Origin: DASVRZ01 sp038230215
Lineage (GTDB): Bacteria > Verrucomicrobiota > Verrucomicrobiia > Chthoniobacterales > DASVRZ01
Direction: 5' to 3'
NCBI GenBank assembly: GCA_038230215.1
Contig: JBBRNR010000010.1
Span: forward strand, 1 to 64,000
Length of the DNA: 64,000 nucleotides
Part shown: positions 17,289-25,791 of the stretch, in pieces
How the letters are laid out: each line of letters opens with the position of its first letter
Position numbering within the stretch: the stretch's first letter is position 1
Notes under the pieces: generated by a model
Databases searched by the model: none
Told to the model about the DNA's origin: nothing
What the model saw: only the letters and a program-made list of their open reading frames with translations
Program-made: the position numbers and the translations under genes

Positions 17289-18578
17289 TTAGGAGATGCC
17301 GTCGCGAGTTAGATCGTTTTTCGAGGCGATTTCGGCCTGAGTTCCCGGAGGATTTTCATACCAGCCGGGATCGTCGTAGCTGCTGAGATTCTCGCGGACT
17401 TTCAGAATCGTGAACATCCCGCCCATGGTGATGTAATCGTAGGGGCCTTTGCCGCCGACCATCGGGATGCTGTTCTTCGGGACGGCCATGCCCATGTCGC
17501 CCATATCCCCCATGCCGTCGGTGCCCATCGTCATGTAGCCGGGGAGGAGTTGTTTACGCACTTTCTTGTCGAACTCGACCGTATTTTCCACGCCGATGAT
17601 GTTCGGCATGCCGTGCCCCATTTGATTCATAACGTGGTGAGTCATGTGGCAATGCATTGCCCAGTCGCCGGGATTTTCGGCGATGAATTCGATGGTTCGC
17701 GTCTGTCCCACGGCCACGAGCACGGTCGTTTCGGGATGGCGCGCCGACTCTGGAATGTCGCCGCCGTCGGTCGCGATGATGTGGAAATAATAGCCGTGCA
17801 GATGGATCGGGTGATGATCCATCGCTCCGAGATTTCCAAGACGAATGCGGACGCGCTCGCCCTTTTTCGCGACCAATGGAGCGGTGCCGGGAAAGACGCG
17901 GGCGTTCATCGTGAGGATGTTGAAATCCGTCATCTCGTTCGGATTCGGCCGCGTCGTTCCGGGATCAATCCGCCATTCGCTCAGCATGATCACAAAATCG
18001 CGGTCCGGCTTCGGCTCGCTGGAATTTTTCGGATGAATGACAAACATCCCCATCATGCCGAGGCCCATCTGCGTCATCTCGTCGTGGTGCGAGTGATACA
18101 TGAACGTCCCGTGCTGATTCAATTGGAACTCGTATTTAAAAGTTTCCCCCGGCTGGATCGCCTTCTGATTCAGCCCGCCGACGCCGTCCATTCCGTTCGG
18201 CAGCAGAATGCCGTGCCAATGCGCCGTCGTCGGAGCGGACAGGCGATTTGTCACGTAGATCCGCATGCGATCGCCCTCCACCGCCTCGATTGTCGGGCCG
18301 TGAACGGAGCCATTGTAGCCCCAGCAATCGGCGACCAGGCCCGGCGCAAATTCCCGGCGTACTGGCTCGGCGATCAAATGATAGACCTTCACTCCATCGA
18401 CCATTTTCCATGGGAGTGTCATTCCATTGGGCGTGATCACCGGCGTGTAACGGTCGTCACTGTCGCCCGATGTCGGCGGCTCGGCGGCTTGGGCGGTTTC
18501 TTGAAAGACGCGGTTCGCGACCGCGATGCCACCAGCCAGGGCGGCGGCTCCGGAGAAAAATTTTCGGCGTGTAATCAT
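17289..18578 (-). CDS. Tat-exported multicopper oxidase
   Basis: A 429-residue oxidase with a twin-arginine signal (MITRRKFFSGAAALAGG). The copper ligands are all visible: HWHGILLPNG and HSHHDEM in the first half, HPIHLHGYYFHI and HCHMTHHVMNQMGHGM in the second. Multicopper oxidases of this size detoxify Cu(I) or oxidise metals in the periplasm. A Met/Gly-rich stretch (MTMGTDGMGDMGDMGMA) near the C-terminus may bind Cu(I), as in CueO. The frame is open to 18782, but the Tat signal sets the start at 18578. The TolC-like gene ends 4 bp upstream. Confidence 0.93.
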   Translation of the reverse strand: MITRRKFFSGAAALAGGIAVANRVFQETAQAAEPPTSGDSDDRYTPVITPNGMTLPWKMVDGVKVYHLIAEPVRREFAPGLVADCWGYNGSVHGPTIEAVEGDRMRIYVTNRLSAPTTAHWHGILLPNGMDGVGGLNQKAIQPGETFKYEFQLNQHGTFMYHSHHDEMTQMGLGMMGMFVIHPKNSSEPKPDRDFVIMLSEWRIDPGTTRPNPNEMTDFNILTMNARVFPGTAPLVAKKGERVRIRLGNLGAMDHHPIHLHGYYFHIIATDGGDIPESARHPETTVLVAVGQTRTIEFIAENPGDWAMHCHMTHHVMNQMGHGMPNIIGVENTVEFDKKVRKQLLPGYMTMGTDGMGDMGDMGMAVPKNSIPMVGGKGPYDYITMGGMFTILKVRENLSSYDDPGWYENPPGTQAEIASKNDLTRDGIS

Positions 18579-18582
18579 AGAG

Positions 18583-19947
18583 TTAGTCTTTCGAATGGTC
18601 GGCGGTGGTTTTTTGTAAAAGAGTGAGACTGCCGCCGATGGCGCGTTCCAAGTTGGCTCGGGAAATCCAGTAATCGCGCCAGGCATCAACGTAGCCGCGT
18701 TCGGCGTCGAGTTCCTCCTGTTTGGCGCGGAGCAAATCGTAAAAACCGATGAACATGCCGTTGTATTCGAGCTGCGTTGCATTGAGGATTTTCAAGCGCT
18801 GCGGAAGCAATTCGTCGCGGTAAAACTCCGCCAGATCGCGAGCCGCGACTATGCCATCGCGGGCTTCGCGAGCCTCGGACCGAACATTGACCGCGCGGGC
18901 GGCGAGTTCCCATTGCGCTTGCTTAAACTCGGCGCGTTTACGGGCGAGTTCGGGGCGACCGGAGTCGAAAATGGGGAGTTCCACTTCGATCTTTGGGCCG
19001 GCCAGTTGAGTTCCATCTGATTCACGCTCGTAGTCGAGCCCGAGCATGATGCTCGCCGGGAAAAGGCGTGTCTTCCCCTGCACGCCGACCGCTGCCGCCG
19101 CGAGCGAGAGCTGCGAGCGACCGATTTCCAGATCGGTGCGCTGGGCAACGGCGGTTTCTTCCACTTGAGTTAGATTCGTTTCTGTTTTCGGGAGCGGCGG
19201 CAGTTGCGCGGCGATCTTCCAATCAATGTCCGAACCCCAGAGTCCGAGCTGGCGATTCAGTTTTTCACGCGACGATGCAATTTCCGTGAGCGTCTTGGCC
19301 ACGTCGAGACGGGATTGGGAAAGCAGCGCCTGTTGATTGAGCCAAGCCAGCTCGTTGATATTTCCGGCCTCGCGTTGTTTCTGGGCAAACTCTTTCGCCG
19401 ACACATTCGTTTCCACGATGAGTTTCAACCGACTGAGCAACTGCATTTGCGCCTGCAACGTGTAGAACGCCGACTTCGTTTCTGAGGCGAGTTCCAATAC
19501 ACTGTCGGCTACTTCCAACTGCACTTTTTCGTAAGCGCGGGTCGCCAGTTTTTTGCGGAGCGGCCGGAGAAACCACGTCACGACATCTTGCGAATAGAAA
19601 AACTCCACATTCGCATTCTTCCCGCCGCGATCCGCCCAGCGGGACTGCGCGCTGATCGTCGGATTGCGCATCAGCCCAGCACTGGCAATGTCGGCTTGGG
19701 AAATGCCGAGCGACTCGAATTTTGATTGGAGTTCCGCGTTATTCAGGAGCGCGATTTGCACGGCGCTGTCCACGGTCAATTCCTTGCCAAGCAACTCGGC
19801 AACAGACTCGCGCACCCGGCCATCTTCCCGCACAAAAGTGCTCCAGACAACGCGTTGGGAAAGTTTGCCTTCGAGGGCTTTATCCGCGCCGCCGCTCTGC
19901 GCTTGGGCGACGGACAGACTGAGAAATAGGGACAAAATTCGTTTCAT
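18583..19947 (-). CDS. TolC/CusC-family outer-membrane efflux protein
   Basis: A 454-residue protein with a signal peptide (MKRILSLFLSLSVAQAQ). It shows the two long-helix repeats of outer membrane efflux channels: LTVDSAVQIALLNNAELQSK ... TKSAFYTLQAQMQLL, then QRTDLEIGRSQLSLAAAAVG ... FYDLLRAKQEELDAERGYVD. The longer upstream frame to 20307 is a run-through of the lipoprotein region and is rejected; ATG at 19947 overlaps the stop of that lipoprotein gene. No RND pump or membrane-fusion gene is next to it, so the channel partner is missing here. Confidence 0.9.
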   Translation of the reverse strand: MKRILSLFLSLSVAQAQSGGADKALEGKLSQRVVWSTFVREDGRVRESVAELLGKELTVDSAVQIALLNNAELQSKFESLGISQADIASAGLMRNPTISAQSRWADRGGKNANVEFFYSQDVVTWFLRPLRKKLATRAYEKVQLEVADSVLELASETKSAFYTLQAQMQLLSRLKLIVETNVSAKEFAQKQREAGNINELAWLNQQALLSQSRLDVAKTLTEIASSREKLNRQLGLWGSDIDWKIAAQLPPLPKTETNLTQVEETAVAQRTDLEIGRSQLSLAAAAVGVQGKTRLFPASIMLGLDYERESDGTQLAGPKIEVELPIFDSGRPELARKRAEFKQAQWELAARAVNVRSEAREARDGIVAARDLAEFYRDELLPQRLKILNATQLEYNGMFIGFYDLLRAKQEELDAERGYVDAWRDYWISRANLERAIGGSLTLLQKTTADHSKD

Positions 19948-20210
19948 CACATTCCTTTCATGCCCGGCATGGAGTGGTCCATCGTCTCCATTTTCATGGA
20001 ACTCGGATGAGTTTCGGATGAGGCGGGCTCGGACCTTGGTTCTGCCGACAAGCGATGCGTCTGGAGATAGCGGGAAGGAATGGAGACTGAAGTGTCGGAC
20101 TGCGGATTGGCCGGATGTCCCGGCGGCAGCGTGGGCGGAGTCAGGTCCACCGCGCAACCACTCAGGATGAGAGAGGCGGTGAGAAGAGTGAATGAGAAAT
20201 GGAGAGTCAT
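19947..20210 (-). CDS. Small Met/His-rich lipoprotein
   Basis: An 87-residue precursor with a lipobox at LILSGC (Cys19). The mature part is Pro/Ser-rich and ends MKMETMDHSMPGMKGM, a strong Cu(I)-type methionine cluster. It starts the operon-like run into the TolC-like gene, which it overlaps. Copper binding at the membrane is inferred from composition and neighbours. Confidence 0.82.
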   Translation of the reverse strand: MTLHFSFTLLTASLILSGCAVDLTPPTLPPGHPANPQSDTSVSIPSRYLQTHRLSAEPRSEPASSETHPSSMKMETMDHSMPGMKGM

Positions 20211-20334
20211 GAAATTTTTTTTGGGTAGGTATTGAGGTCAGGCGGAGAACGACGCACGCGGAAGAGATTCCCAAGAACGAGGGGTGCAAAAAAAACCGGC
20301 AAAACAAGCGTCGTAGAGAAGACGCGTTCGACGG

Positions 20335-20745
20335 TTAGCTCAGTAACGGCGGAGCGTTGACCCGATGGCAACGCTGGAGATCACATTCGACGACACGGGC
20401 CAGACCCGGCGGCCCGGTGGGCATCGCGGAGGCCAGAACCATCTTTGGCAAAACAGACCATTCGCTGACCAGGACGATGTAATCCACGGCTCCAGTAACC
20501 ACGTTGACCGGTTGCCAGAGGACCTTTCCCTCCACGGCTTTCAACACCTTGCAGCAGACGGTGGCGTGTTGCGGCGCTTTTTGATCCCCACTGTCTGCGC
20601 GTTGGTCGTGACAATGGCTGCAGATCTTTTCCAACTTGGAAAAGTGGAGCGCCGCCAACGCGCAATGATTCGAGATCGCAAGCCACGCCAGCAGCGTGAG
20701 CACCACGGTCAGGGTGCGAAAAAGCGTGGGCTTTGCGGAAGACAT
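20335..20745 (-). CDS. Hypothetical secreted/anchored protein with Cys motif, start of copper block
   Basis: A 136-residue product with an N-terminal hydrophobic segment (LFRTLTVVLTLLAWLAIS) and then HCALAALHFSKLEKICSHCH, giving a CSHCH metal-ligand motif; CC and two more cysteines (VVECDLQRCH) follow. ATG at 20745 is chosen because it places the hydrophobic segment at the N-terminus. The gene is divergent from the DUF6941 gene and lies 124 bp before the lipoprotein gene. That 124-bp gap probably holds a promoter, since it contains no gene. Family not recognised. Confidence 0.68.
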   Translation of the reverse strand: MSSAKPTLFRTLTVVLTLLAWLAISNHCALAALHFSKLEKICSHCHDQRADSGDQKAPQHATVCCKVLKAVEGKVLWQPVNVVTGAVDYIVLVSEWSVLPKMVLASAMPTGPPGLARVVECDLQRCHRVNAPPLLS

Positions 20746-20894
20746 GGCTCTAGCTTGGATACCGGGTGGGGAAGATTGTTCAATCAAAATGTCTAATAAA
20801 GCCGTTTACTTCGGGCGAATGGAACGCGGTGCGATTTTCTGGTGCATCGGACTTGCATCGCGATGTAAACGCCGCCAGCATTCGCCACCTCAAT

Positions 20895-21314
20895 ATGGAA
20901 TTACTCGTAGCCACTCTCTGTGATACTGCCTCGGAAAACCAAGGCAAACTGAACGTCATCGGCGCATTCGACGCTATCATCGCCCAAAGTTTCCCGGCCA
21001 ATTTCAGCTTTATGCTGGCCTTGCGCTTCAGCTTCACGGCCAAGGATCACGGCAGCCATGCCTTTTACATCCAACTCGTGGACGACTCAGGCGAGCCCGA
21101 CAAGTCGGCCCCCAATGAGTCGAAGATGGATGTGAACATGCCGCACGGCACCCCTGGTTTTTCGACCCAGAACATGATCACCCCGCTCCAGGGCACCATC
21201 GCAAAGGCGGGCAACTATCATTTCGATGTGCATTTCGAGAAGAAAATCCTCGCGCACATCCCGCTCCGCGTGATCATCCAGAGCGACCTCGCGGCTGCGG
21301 CTCCGGCGGCCTAA
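20895..21314 (+). CDS. DUF6941-like protein
   Basis: A 139-residue cytoplasmic beta-rich protein: MELLVATLCDTASENQGKLN at the start, VIGAFDAIIAQSFPANFSFM next, and a conserved-looking NYHFDVHFEKKILAHIPLRV near the end. The pattern (a short N-terminal call-out of a data type, then a beta-sandwich) matches small DUF6941 family proteins in my memory. The frame is open upstream to 20766, but ATG at 20895 fits the family start. It is not obviously linked to its neighbours. No function known. Confidence 0.75.
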   Translation: MELLVATLCDTASENQGKLNVIGAFDAIIAQSFPANFSFMLALRFSFTAKDHGSHAFYIQLVDDSGEPDKSAPNESKMDVNMPHGTPGFSTQNMITPLQGTIAKAGNYHFDVHFEKKILAHIPLRVIIQSDLAAAAPAA

Positions 21315-21454
21315 CTGGATTAAGCTTTTTACGCCGGCTCCGGACTGCCGCACCTCTGGCGGCGAGGTGGTCTACGGACGTAGCCATTTTCTTCCGCGAA
21401 AATTGATTTGAACAATTTTTCCCGAACCCTTTCTAAGCTCATCAACCCACTCCG

Positions 21455-21712
21455 ATGCTGCCCATTTCTGACGCTTTCCAAGGCGAAGTTCTCTCGATTC
21501 TCTCCGATCTCACCGGGCTGCCCGACTTGCAGAATTTCCTGGATTTGAACCTCTTCGATGAGGGGCTACTCGATTCTCTGACACTCGTCCGGCTGCTCGT
21601 CGAACTCTCCAGCCACTTTTCCATTCATCTCACTCCCGCCGATGTGCAGCGCGACGAATGGTCCACCCCGCGCGGTATCTTGAAGGCAGTCGAATCGCAT
21701 TTGGCCGCTTGA
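21455..21712 (+). CDS. dltC: D-alanyl carrier protein
   Basis: An 85-residue acyl-carrier-type protein. The phosphopantetheine attachment Ser41 lies in FDEGLLDSLTLVRLLVEL, the DltC pattern (LLDS followed by a Thr/Val/Arg-type helix). It receives activated D-alanine from DltA. It opens the dlt operon; its TGA overlaps the TTG start of dltD (TTGA). The preceding 140 bp contains no gene and must hold the promoter. Confidence 0.93.
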   Translation: MLPISDAFQGEVLSILSDLTGLPDLQNFLDLNLFDEGLLDSLTLVRLLVELSSHFSIHLTPADVQRDEWSTPRGILKAVESHLAA

Positions 21713-22926
21713 AATACCCGCATCTGCTCGCGGCAGCCGTGGCCGTTTTGCTCGTGATCGCCAGTGTGGCCGTGATGACGCACGAGGCTCGGCGCTACGA
21801 GTCGGAGAATGAGCGGCGGACGGCACAGCTTTTTTTCCCGCAGAAGCTGAACGGTAGCGCGCTACAACGGCTGGCGTTTAAGATGGGGCATTATCTCCCG
21901 ATCTACGGTAGCTCGGAGTTGGGTTCCTATGAGTTGCAGAAACGGGTGCAGACGAAGCCAGGGGATTTCTTTATCAATGCCCCGACTGGGTTCAAAGCCT
22001 ATCCTGTCGGACGCGGGGGAACGACGCCTCTGGTCATGCTCCAGGAACTCGCCGCCGCCGGGCCCCAAGTCCACGGGCATAAAGTCGTCATCGTTCTCTC
22101 GCCAAACTGGTTTGCCGGCCCGATCAACGTGAGCAACTACGAGGGCAACGCCACGGAATTGCACACGGGCAGCCTACTTTTCGGATCGTTCAGCCGGGAG
22201 TTAAAGCGCGATGTGGCTAGGCGCCTGGCGCAGTTTCCCCATCCACTGGAGAAATCCGAGCTGCTCAAAACAGCGACCGCTCTCGCCGCCAGCGATGACC
22301 GTTGGCAGAGAAATTTGTCGCGCCTGGTGAATCCCGTGGGACAAGGCTGGGTATTTTTCCTGCGTGGAATGGATAACTTTGAAACGGTCCGCCGGATGCT
22401 GGACCCTACCCACCACCTCTCGAAGGTGCAGCCCGAGCAGCGCCACCTAGTGAATTGGTCCGAGGAGATGATGAATGCTGAGGCGATCTCGGACGTCGAG
22501 GCCTCTTGGGTCGGGCACGATCCGGAAAGCGGGGAACCTATAGCGAAAGCCGATCCCCATCCACAAGGCCCGCTGAAGATGCGCAAAAAACCGAGCACGG
22601 TGCACTTCGAGACGAGTGATGTCTGGGGCGACTACGATCTGCTTCTCCGCACCCTCCATGAACTCGGGGTCAAAGCGCTCATCCTGAGCGTGCCGATGGA
22701 TGGCCCGATCCAGGACAAGGACAATCTGCCGTTCGCCCGGCGCGAGGTTTATTATGAACGCGTGCGGTCGATGGCGGCGAAATACGGTTACCCGTCGCGT
22801 ACATTCGAGGAGCACGAATACGACGGAAATTTCCTGATTGAGCACGTCTCGCATCTCACCGACAAAGGGTGGCTCTACCTCGACCAGGTGATCGACGCAT
22901 TTTATCATGACAAACTCCCCACCTAA
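21709..22926 (+). CDS. dltD: D-alanyl transfer protein DltD
   Basis: A 405-residue membrane-anchored extracytoplasmic protein. One N-terminal membrane helix (LLAAAVAVLLVIASVAVM) is followed by the SGNH-like domain: YGSSELGSYE near residues 70-80 with the nucleophile Ser, VVIVLSPNWFAG, and a late HLTDKGW with the catalytic His region. The ORF runs up to an ATG at 21658, but TTG at 21709 forms a TTGA overlap with dltC and places the membrane helix right after the start, so I choose it. DltD transfers D-Ala to its final acceptor. Confidence 0.9.
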   Translation: MKYPHLLAAAVAVLLVIASVAVMTHEARRYESENERRTAQLFFPQKLNGSALQRLAFKMGHYLPIYGSSELGSYELQKRVQTKPGDFFINAPTGFKAYPVGRGGTTPLVMLQELAAAGPQVHGHKVVIVLSPNWFAGPINVSNYEGNATELHTGSLLFGSFSRELKRDVARRLAQFPHPLEKSELLKTATALAASDDRWQRNLSRLVNPVGQGWVFFLRGMDNFETVRRMLDPTHHLSKVQPEQRHLVNWSEEMMNAEAISDVEASWVGHDPESGEPIAKADPHPQGPLKMRKKPSTVHFETSDVWGDYDLLLRTLHELGVKALILSVPMDGPIQDKDNLPFARREVYYERVRSMAAKYGYPSRTFEEHEYDGNFLIEHVSHLTDKGWLYLDQVIDAFYHDKLPT

Positions 22927-23044
22927 CGAGCGGCGCAGGACGCTGTGGCTCACGCTGTATTACCTGGCCATTCTTCTAACATTGCTCTGGATGGAAATGA
23001 GCGGCTCATTCGAGACGCCGACGTTTATCTATCAAGGTTTCTAA
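22907..23044 (+). CDS. dltX: DltX, small membrane protein for D-alanylation
   Basis: A 45-residue protein with one membrane helix (LWLTLYYLAILLTLLWMEM) and the diagnostic C-terminus TFIYQGF. DltX family proteins end in a short FIYQxF-type motif that cooperates with DltB and DltC in the D-Ala relay. It starts within dltD, overlapping by 20 bp, and ends 1 bp before the ATG of dltA, so it is certainly part of the operon. It is too short for ordinary gene finders. Confidence 0.92.
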   Translation: MTNSPPNERRRTLWLTLYYLAILLTLLWMEMSGSFETPTFIYQGF

Positions 23045-23045
23045 C

Positions 23046-24494
23046 ATGAAAACGCTCGACGTTGTTGCCCGCATTGCCCACGAGGATCCGCAGCGTATTT
23101 TCCATGTCAGCGGCGCACTAACATCAACTTACGGCGAGCTCGCCCAGCGCTCCGACGCTGTGGCCGCACTCGTCTCCCGGGAAGGCGGGCCGAGGCAACG
23201 CCCCGTCGCCGTCATCGGGCACAAAGAGCCCGAGATGATCCAGGCGTTTCTCGGCTGCCTGAAGGCCGGGCATCCCTACGTGCCCATCGAGTCGTCCATG
23301 CCTCCGGCCCGCATCGAGACAATCCTCGGAAACCTCACCGAACCGCTGGTACTAACTCCAGACCGGGTGGCAGGGTTGGCGGATGAATGCGTCGAAACTC
23401 AAATGGTCGCAGATGACGAAATCGCTTATGTGATTTTCACTTCCGGCAGCACCGGCGAACCGAAGGGAGTCCCGATCCTGGTTCGCAGTTTAGAGTTCTT
23501 CATCGACTGGATTGAGGCCGAGCAAAGGTTAGGAACAAAAGAAGTCTTTCTCAACCAGGCGCCATTCTGCTTCGACTTGTCGGTGATGGATTTGTTTCCC
23601 TGCCTGCGTTGCGGAGGGCGGCTGGTCAGCGTGACCAAAGCTTTGCTAACAGATATGACTGCGCTCTCCGCTCTTCTAGCTAGCAGCGAATTGAGTACCT
23701 GGGTTTCCACGCCCTCCTTCGCTCGTTTATGCGCGGGAAATCCAGAGTTTAACGGCCAGAATCTAATGCAACTCCGGCGTTTTCTTTTCTGCGGTGAGAC
23801 GCTGCCTCCGGCGGTGGCGGCTAGTTTGCTGGAGCGTTTTCCAGCCGCAGAAGTCTGGAACACATATGGCCCAACCGAGGCGACCGTGGCGACGTCCTCT
23901 GTTCTTATCACACCCGAATGGATCGCGACCGGGGAACTTCCTGTCGGCGCGCCGATGCCCGGCTGTCAGATCCGGATATTGGACGAGAATTTGCGAGATG
24001 TTCTCGCCGGTGAGCGGGGTCAGATCGTTATCTCCGGCCCGAATGTGAGTCCCGGTTATTTGAATCCGCGTCCGAATGAAAAACCGTTCCGAGAGATCGA
24101 CGACGCGTGGTCGTATTGCACAGGCGACTGGGGCCATTTCACTGCAACTCAACTCTACTTCGATGGCCGGATGGATTCGCAGATTAAACTGAATGGCTAT
24201 CGCATCGAGCTGGGCGATCTGGAGGCCAATCTCCGATCTCTGGAGCAGGTGCGCGATGCCGTGGTCCTCACCAATCTCGAGGACGGCGCGGTGACCTCGC
24301 TGACCGCCTGCGTCATTTACATTGGGGAAGTTAGCAATCAGACGGAGCGCATTCTAACCTTGCGCGGCGCGCTCCGTAAAAAGCTGCCTGACTACATGCT
24401 GCCGAGAAACTTCCGCTTCCTCGAAGAGTTTCCCATGACGATTAATGGCAAAGTGGATCGCCGGAAGCTGGCGGATTCCTTGTTAGCCTTATGA
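23046..24494 (+). CDS. dltA: D-alanine--carrier protein ligase
   Basis: A 482-residue adenylation enzyme that activates D-alanine with ATP and loads it on DltC. Core motifs: YVIFTSGSTGEPKGVPI (A3), NTYGPTEATVA (A5), CTGDWGHF (A7), GRMDSQIKLNGYRIELGDLE (A8) and NGKVDRRKL (A10, catalytic Lys). The stretch SLEFFIDWIEAEQRLGTKEV is typical of DltA rather than other NRPS-like domains. ATG lies 1 bp after dltX, and its stop overlaps dltB as ATGA. Confidence 0.95.
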   Translation: MKTLDVVARIAHEDPQRIFHVSGALTSTYGELAQRSDAVAALVSREGGPRQRPVAVIGHKEPEMIQAFLGCLKAGHPYVPIESSMPPARIETILGNLTEPLVLTPDRVAGLADECVETQMVADDEIAYVIFTSGSTGEPKGVPILVRSLEFFIDWIEAEQRLGTKEVFLNQAPFCFDLSVMDLFPCLRCGGRLVSVTKALLTDMTALSALLASSELSTWVSTPSFARLCAGNPEFNGQNLMQLRRFLFCGETLPPAVAASLLERFPAAEVWNTYGPTEATVATSSVLITPEWIATGELPVGAPMPGCQIRILDENLRDVLAGERGQIVISGPNVSPGYLNPRPNEKPFREIDDAWSYCTGDWGHFTATQLYFDGRMDSQIKLNGYRIELGDLEANLRSLEQVRDAVVLTNLEDGAVTSLTACVIYIGEVSNQTERILTLRGALRKKLPDYMLPRNFRFLEEFPMTINGKVDRRKLADSLLAL

Positions 24495-25711
24495 TTCCCT
24501 ACGCCTCCTACTTCTACTTTGGGATCGCCGCCGCAGTGTCGGCAGTTCCGCTGCTCTGGATGAATCTCTGGCGCGGCTCGATGCGCTTCTGGATTCTAAC
24601 AGTCAGCCTCGTGATGTTAGTCGTGCAGTACGGCGGGGTACTGCCCGCGCCGGGTTCGCGCGTTTCCGAGCTGGGCTGGCTGGCGATCTACGGCGGCCTG
24701 GAGTGCCTCGTGACGGTGTGGTTTTTGCAGAGCCGGAAGCGCGATGACTCCCGCTGGATTTTCTCCGCCGCCATCGCGCTCGCCATCGGGCCGCTGGTGT
24801 TGTCGCGCATCCTGGGGCATCTGAATCACCCGCTCGGTTTCGCCGGTTTGTCGTATGCGGTGTTTCGGTCGGTTGATTTGTTAGTCGGCATCCAGGATGG
24901 CAAGATTCGCAGCCTCGGTCTCGGGGAGTTCTTTGCGTTTCTCTTTTTCTTTCCGACGGTCTCCTCTGGGCCGATCGACCGCTTCGCCCGCTTTCAGAAA
25001 GACTATGCCGCTGTTCGCACGCGGGAGCAGTTTCTCGCCGATCTGGATGTGGCGGTGCATCAGATATTCACCGGATTTCTCTACAAATACATCGTCGCGC
25101 ATTACCTCAACAAACTCGTGCTGGAGAGGCTGATGACCCACTCCGGCGCGTGGAGTGCGGTGGTGTATTTCTATGGCTATGCGCTCTATCTTTTCTTCGA
25201 TTTCGCGGGTTACAGTGCGTTCGCGGTCGGTGTTAGTTATTTGCTGGGAATCCGGACGCCGATCAATTTCAACAAGCCGTTTCTAGCCAAAAACATCCGC
25301 GATTTCTGGAACCGCTGGCACATGAGTTTGTCGGCCTGGTTTCGCGATCACATCTACATGCGGTTCGTCATGGCGATGATGAAATCGGGCCGGATCAAAA
25401 ACGCCCAGACTATCTCCACGCTGGGCCTGCTGCTCTCATTTGGCTTGATGGGCGTGTGGCACGGTACCGAGTGGCATTACATAGTCTATGGCTTCTACCA
25501 AGCCGGGCTGATGATCGGTTACGAGCAGTGGGCGATCTACAAAAAGCGCCGCAAATGGACTCGCTCCAGCCGCTGGACGGACATACTCTCGATGGTGCTC
25601 ACGTTCCACTGCGTCTGCCTCGGCTTCCTGATTTTCGCCGGAGGCGTGCCGACCCAGCCAACCGTTGCTTCGCATCATCCAGCGAAGGAATCGCACCGAT
25701 CGGCACACTGA
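24491..25711 (+). CDS. dltB: D-alanyl transporter, MBOAT family
   Basis: A 406-residue polytopic membrane protein that passes D-Ala across the inner membrane. The MBOAT motifs are present: FFFPTVSSGPIDRFARFQKD, FAGYSAFAVGVSYLLGI, FNRWHMSLSAWFRDHIYMRF and the catalytic His in LMGVWHGTEWHYIVYGFY. The C-terminus continues past the family's usual end with PTQPTVASHHPAKESHRSAH, which may be non-native tail. It closes the dlt operon. Confidence 0.94.
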   Translation: MIPYASYFYFGIAAAVSAVPLLWMNLWRGSMRFWILTVSLVMLVVQYGGVLPAPGSRVSELGWLAIYGGLECLVTVWFLQSRKRDDSRWIFSAAIALAIGPLVLSRILGHLNHPLGFAGLSYAVFRSVDLLVGIQDGKIRSLGLGEFFAFLFFFPTVSSGPIDRFARFQKDYAAVRTREQFLADLDVAVHQIFTGFLYKYIVAHYLNKLVLERLMTHSGAWSAVVYFYGYALYLFFDFAGYSAFAVGVSYLLGIRTPINFNKPFLAKNIRDFWNRWHMSLSAWFRDHIYMRFVMAMMKSGRIKNAQTISTLGLLLSFGLMGVWHGTEWHYIVYGFYQAGLMIGYEQWAIYKKRRKWTRSSRWTDILSMVLTFHCVCLGFLIFAGGVPTQPTVASHHPAKESHRSAH

Positions 25712-25791
25712 GTTTTCATAGATGGGTGCCAGCGGACTGAATCCCGCGCTTTTCGCCCGGACAAACCGGGTTAAAATGGTGCGCACGCTCC

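Noticed and set aside
18579..18782. N-terminal extension of the multicopper oxidase
   Set aside because: It lies in the TolC-like gene in another frame; the Tat signal fixes the start at 18578.
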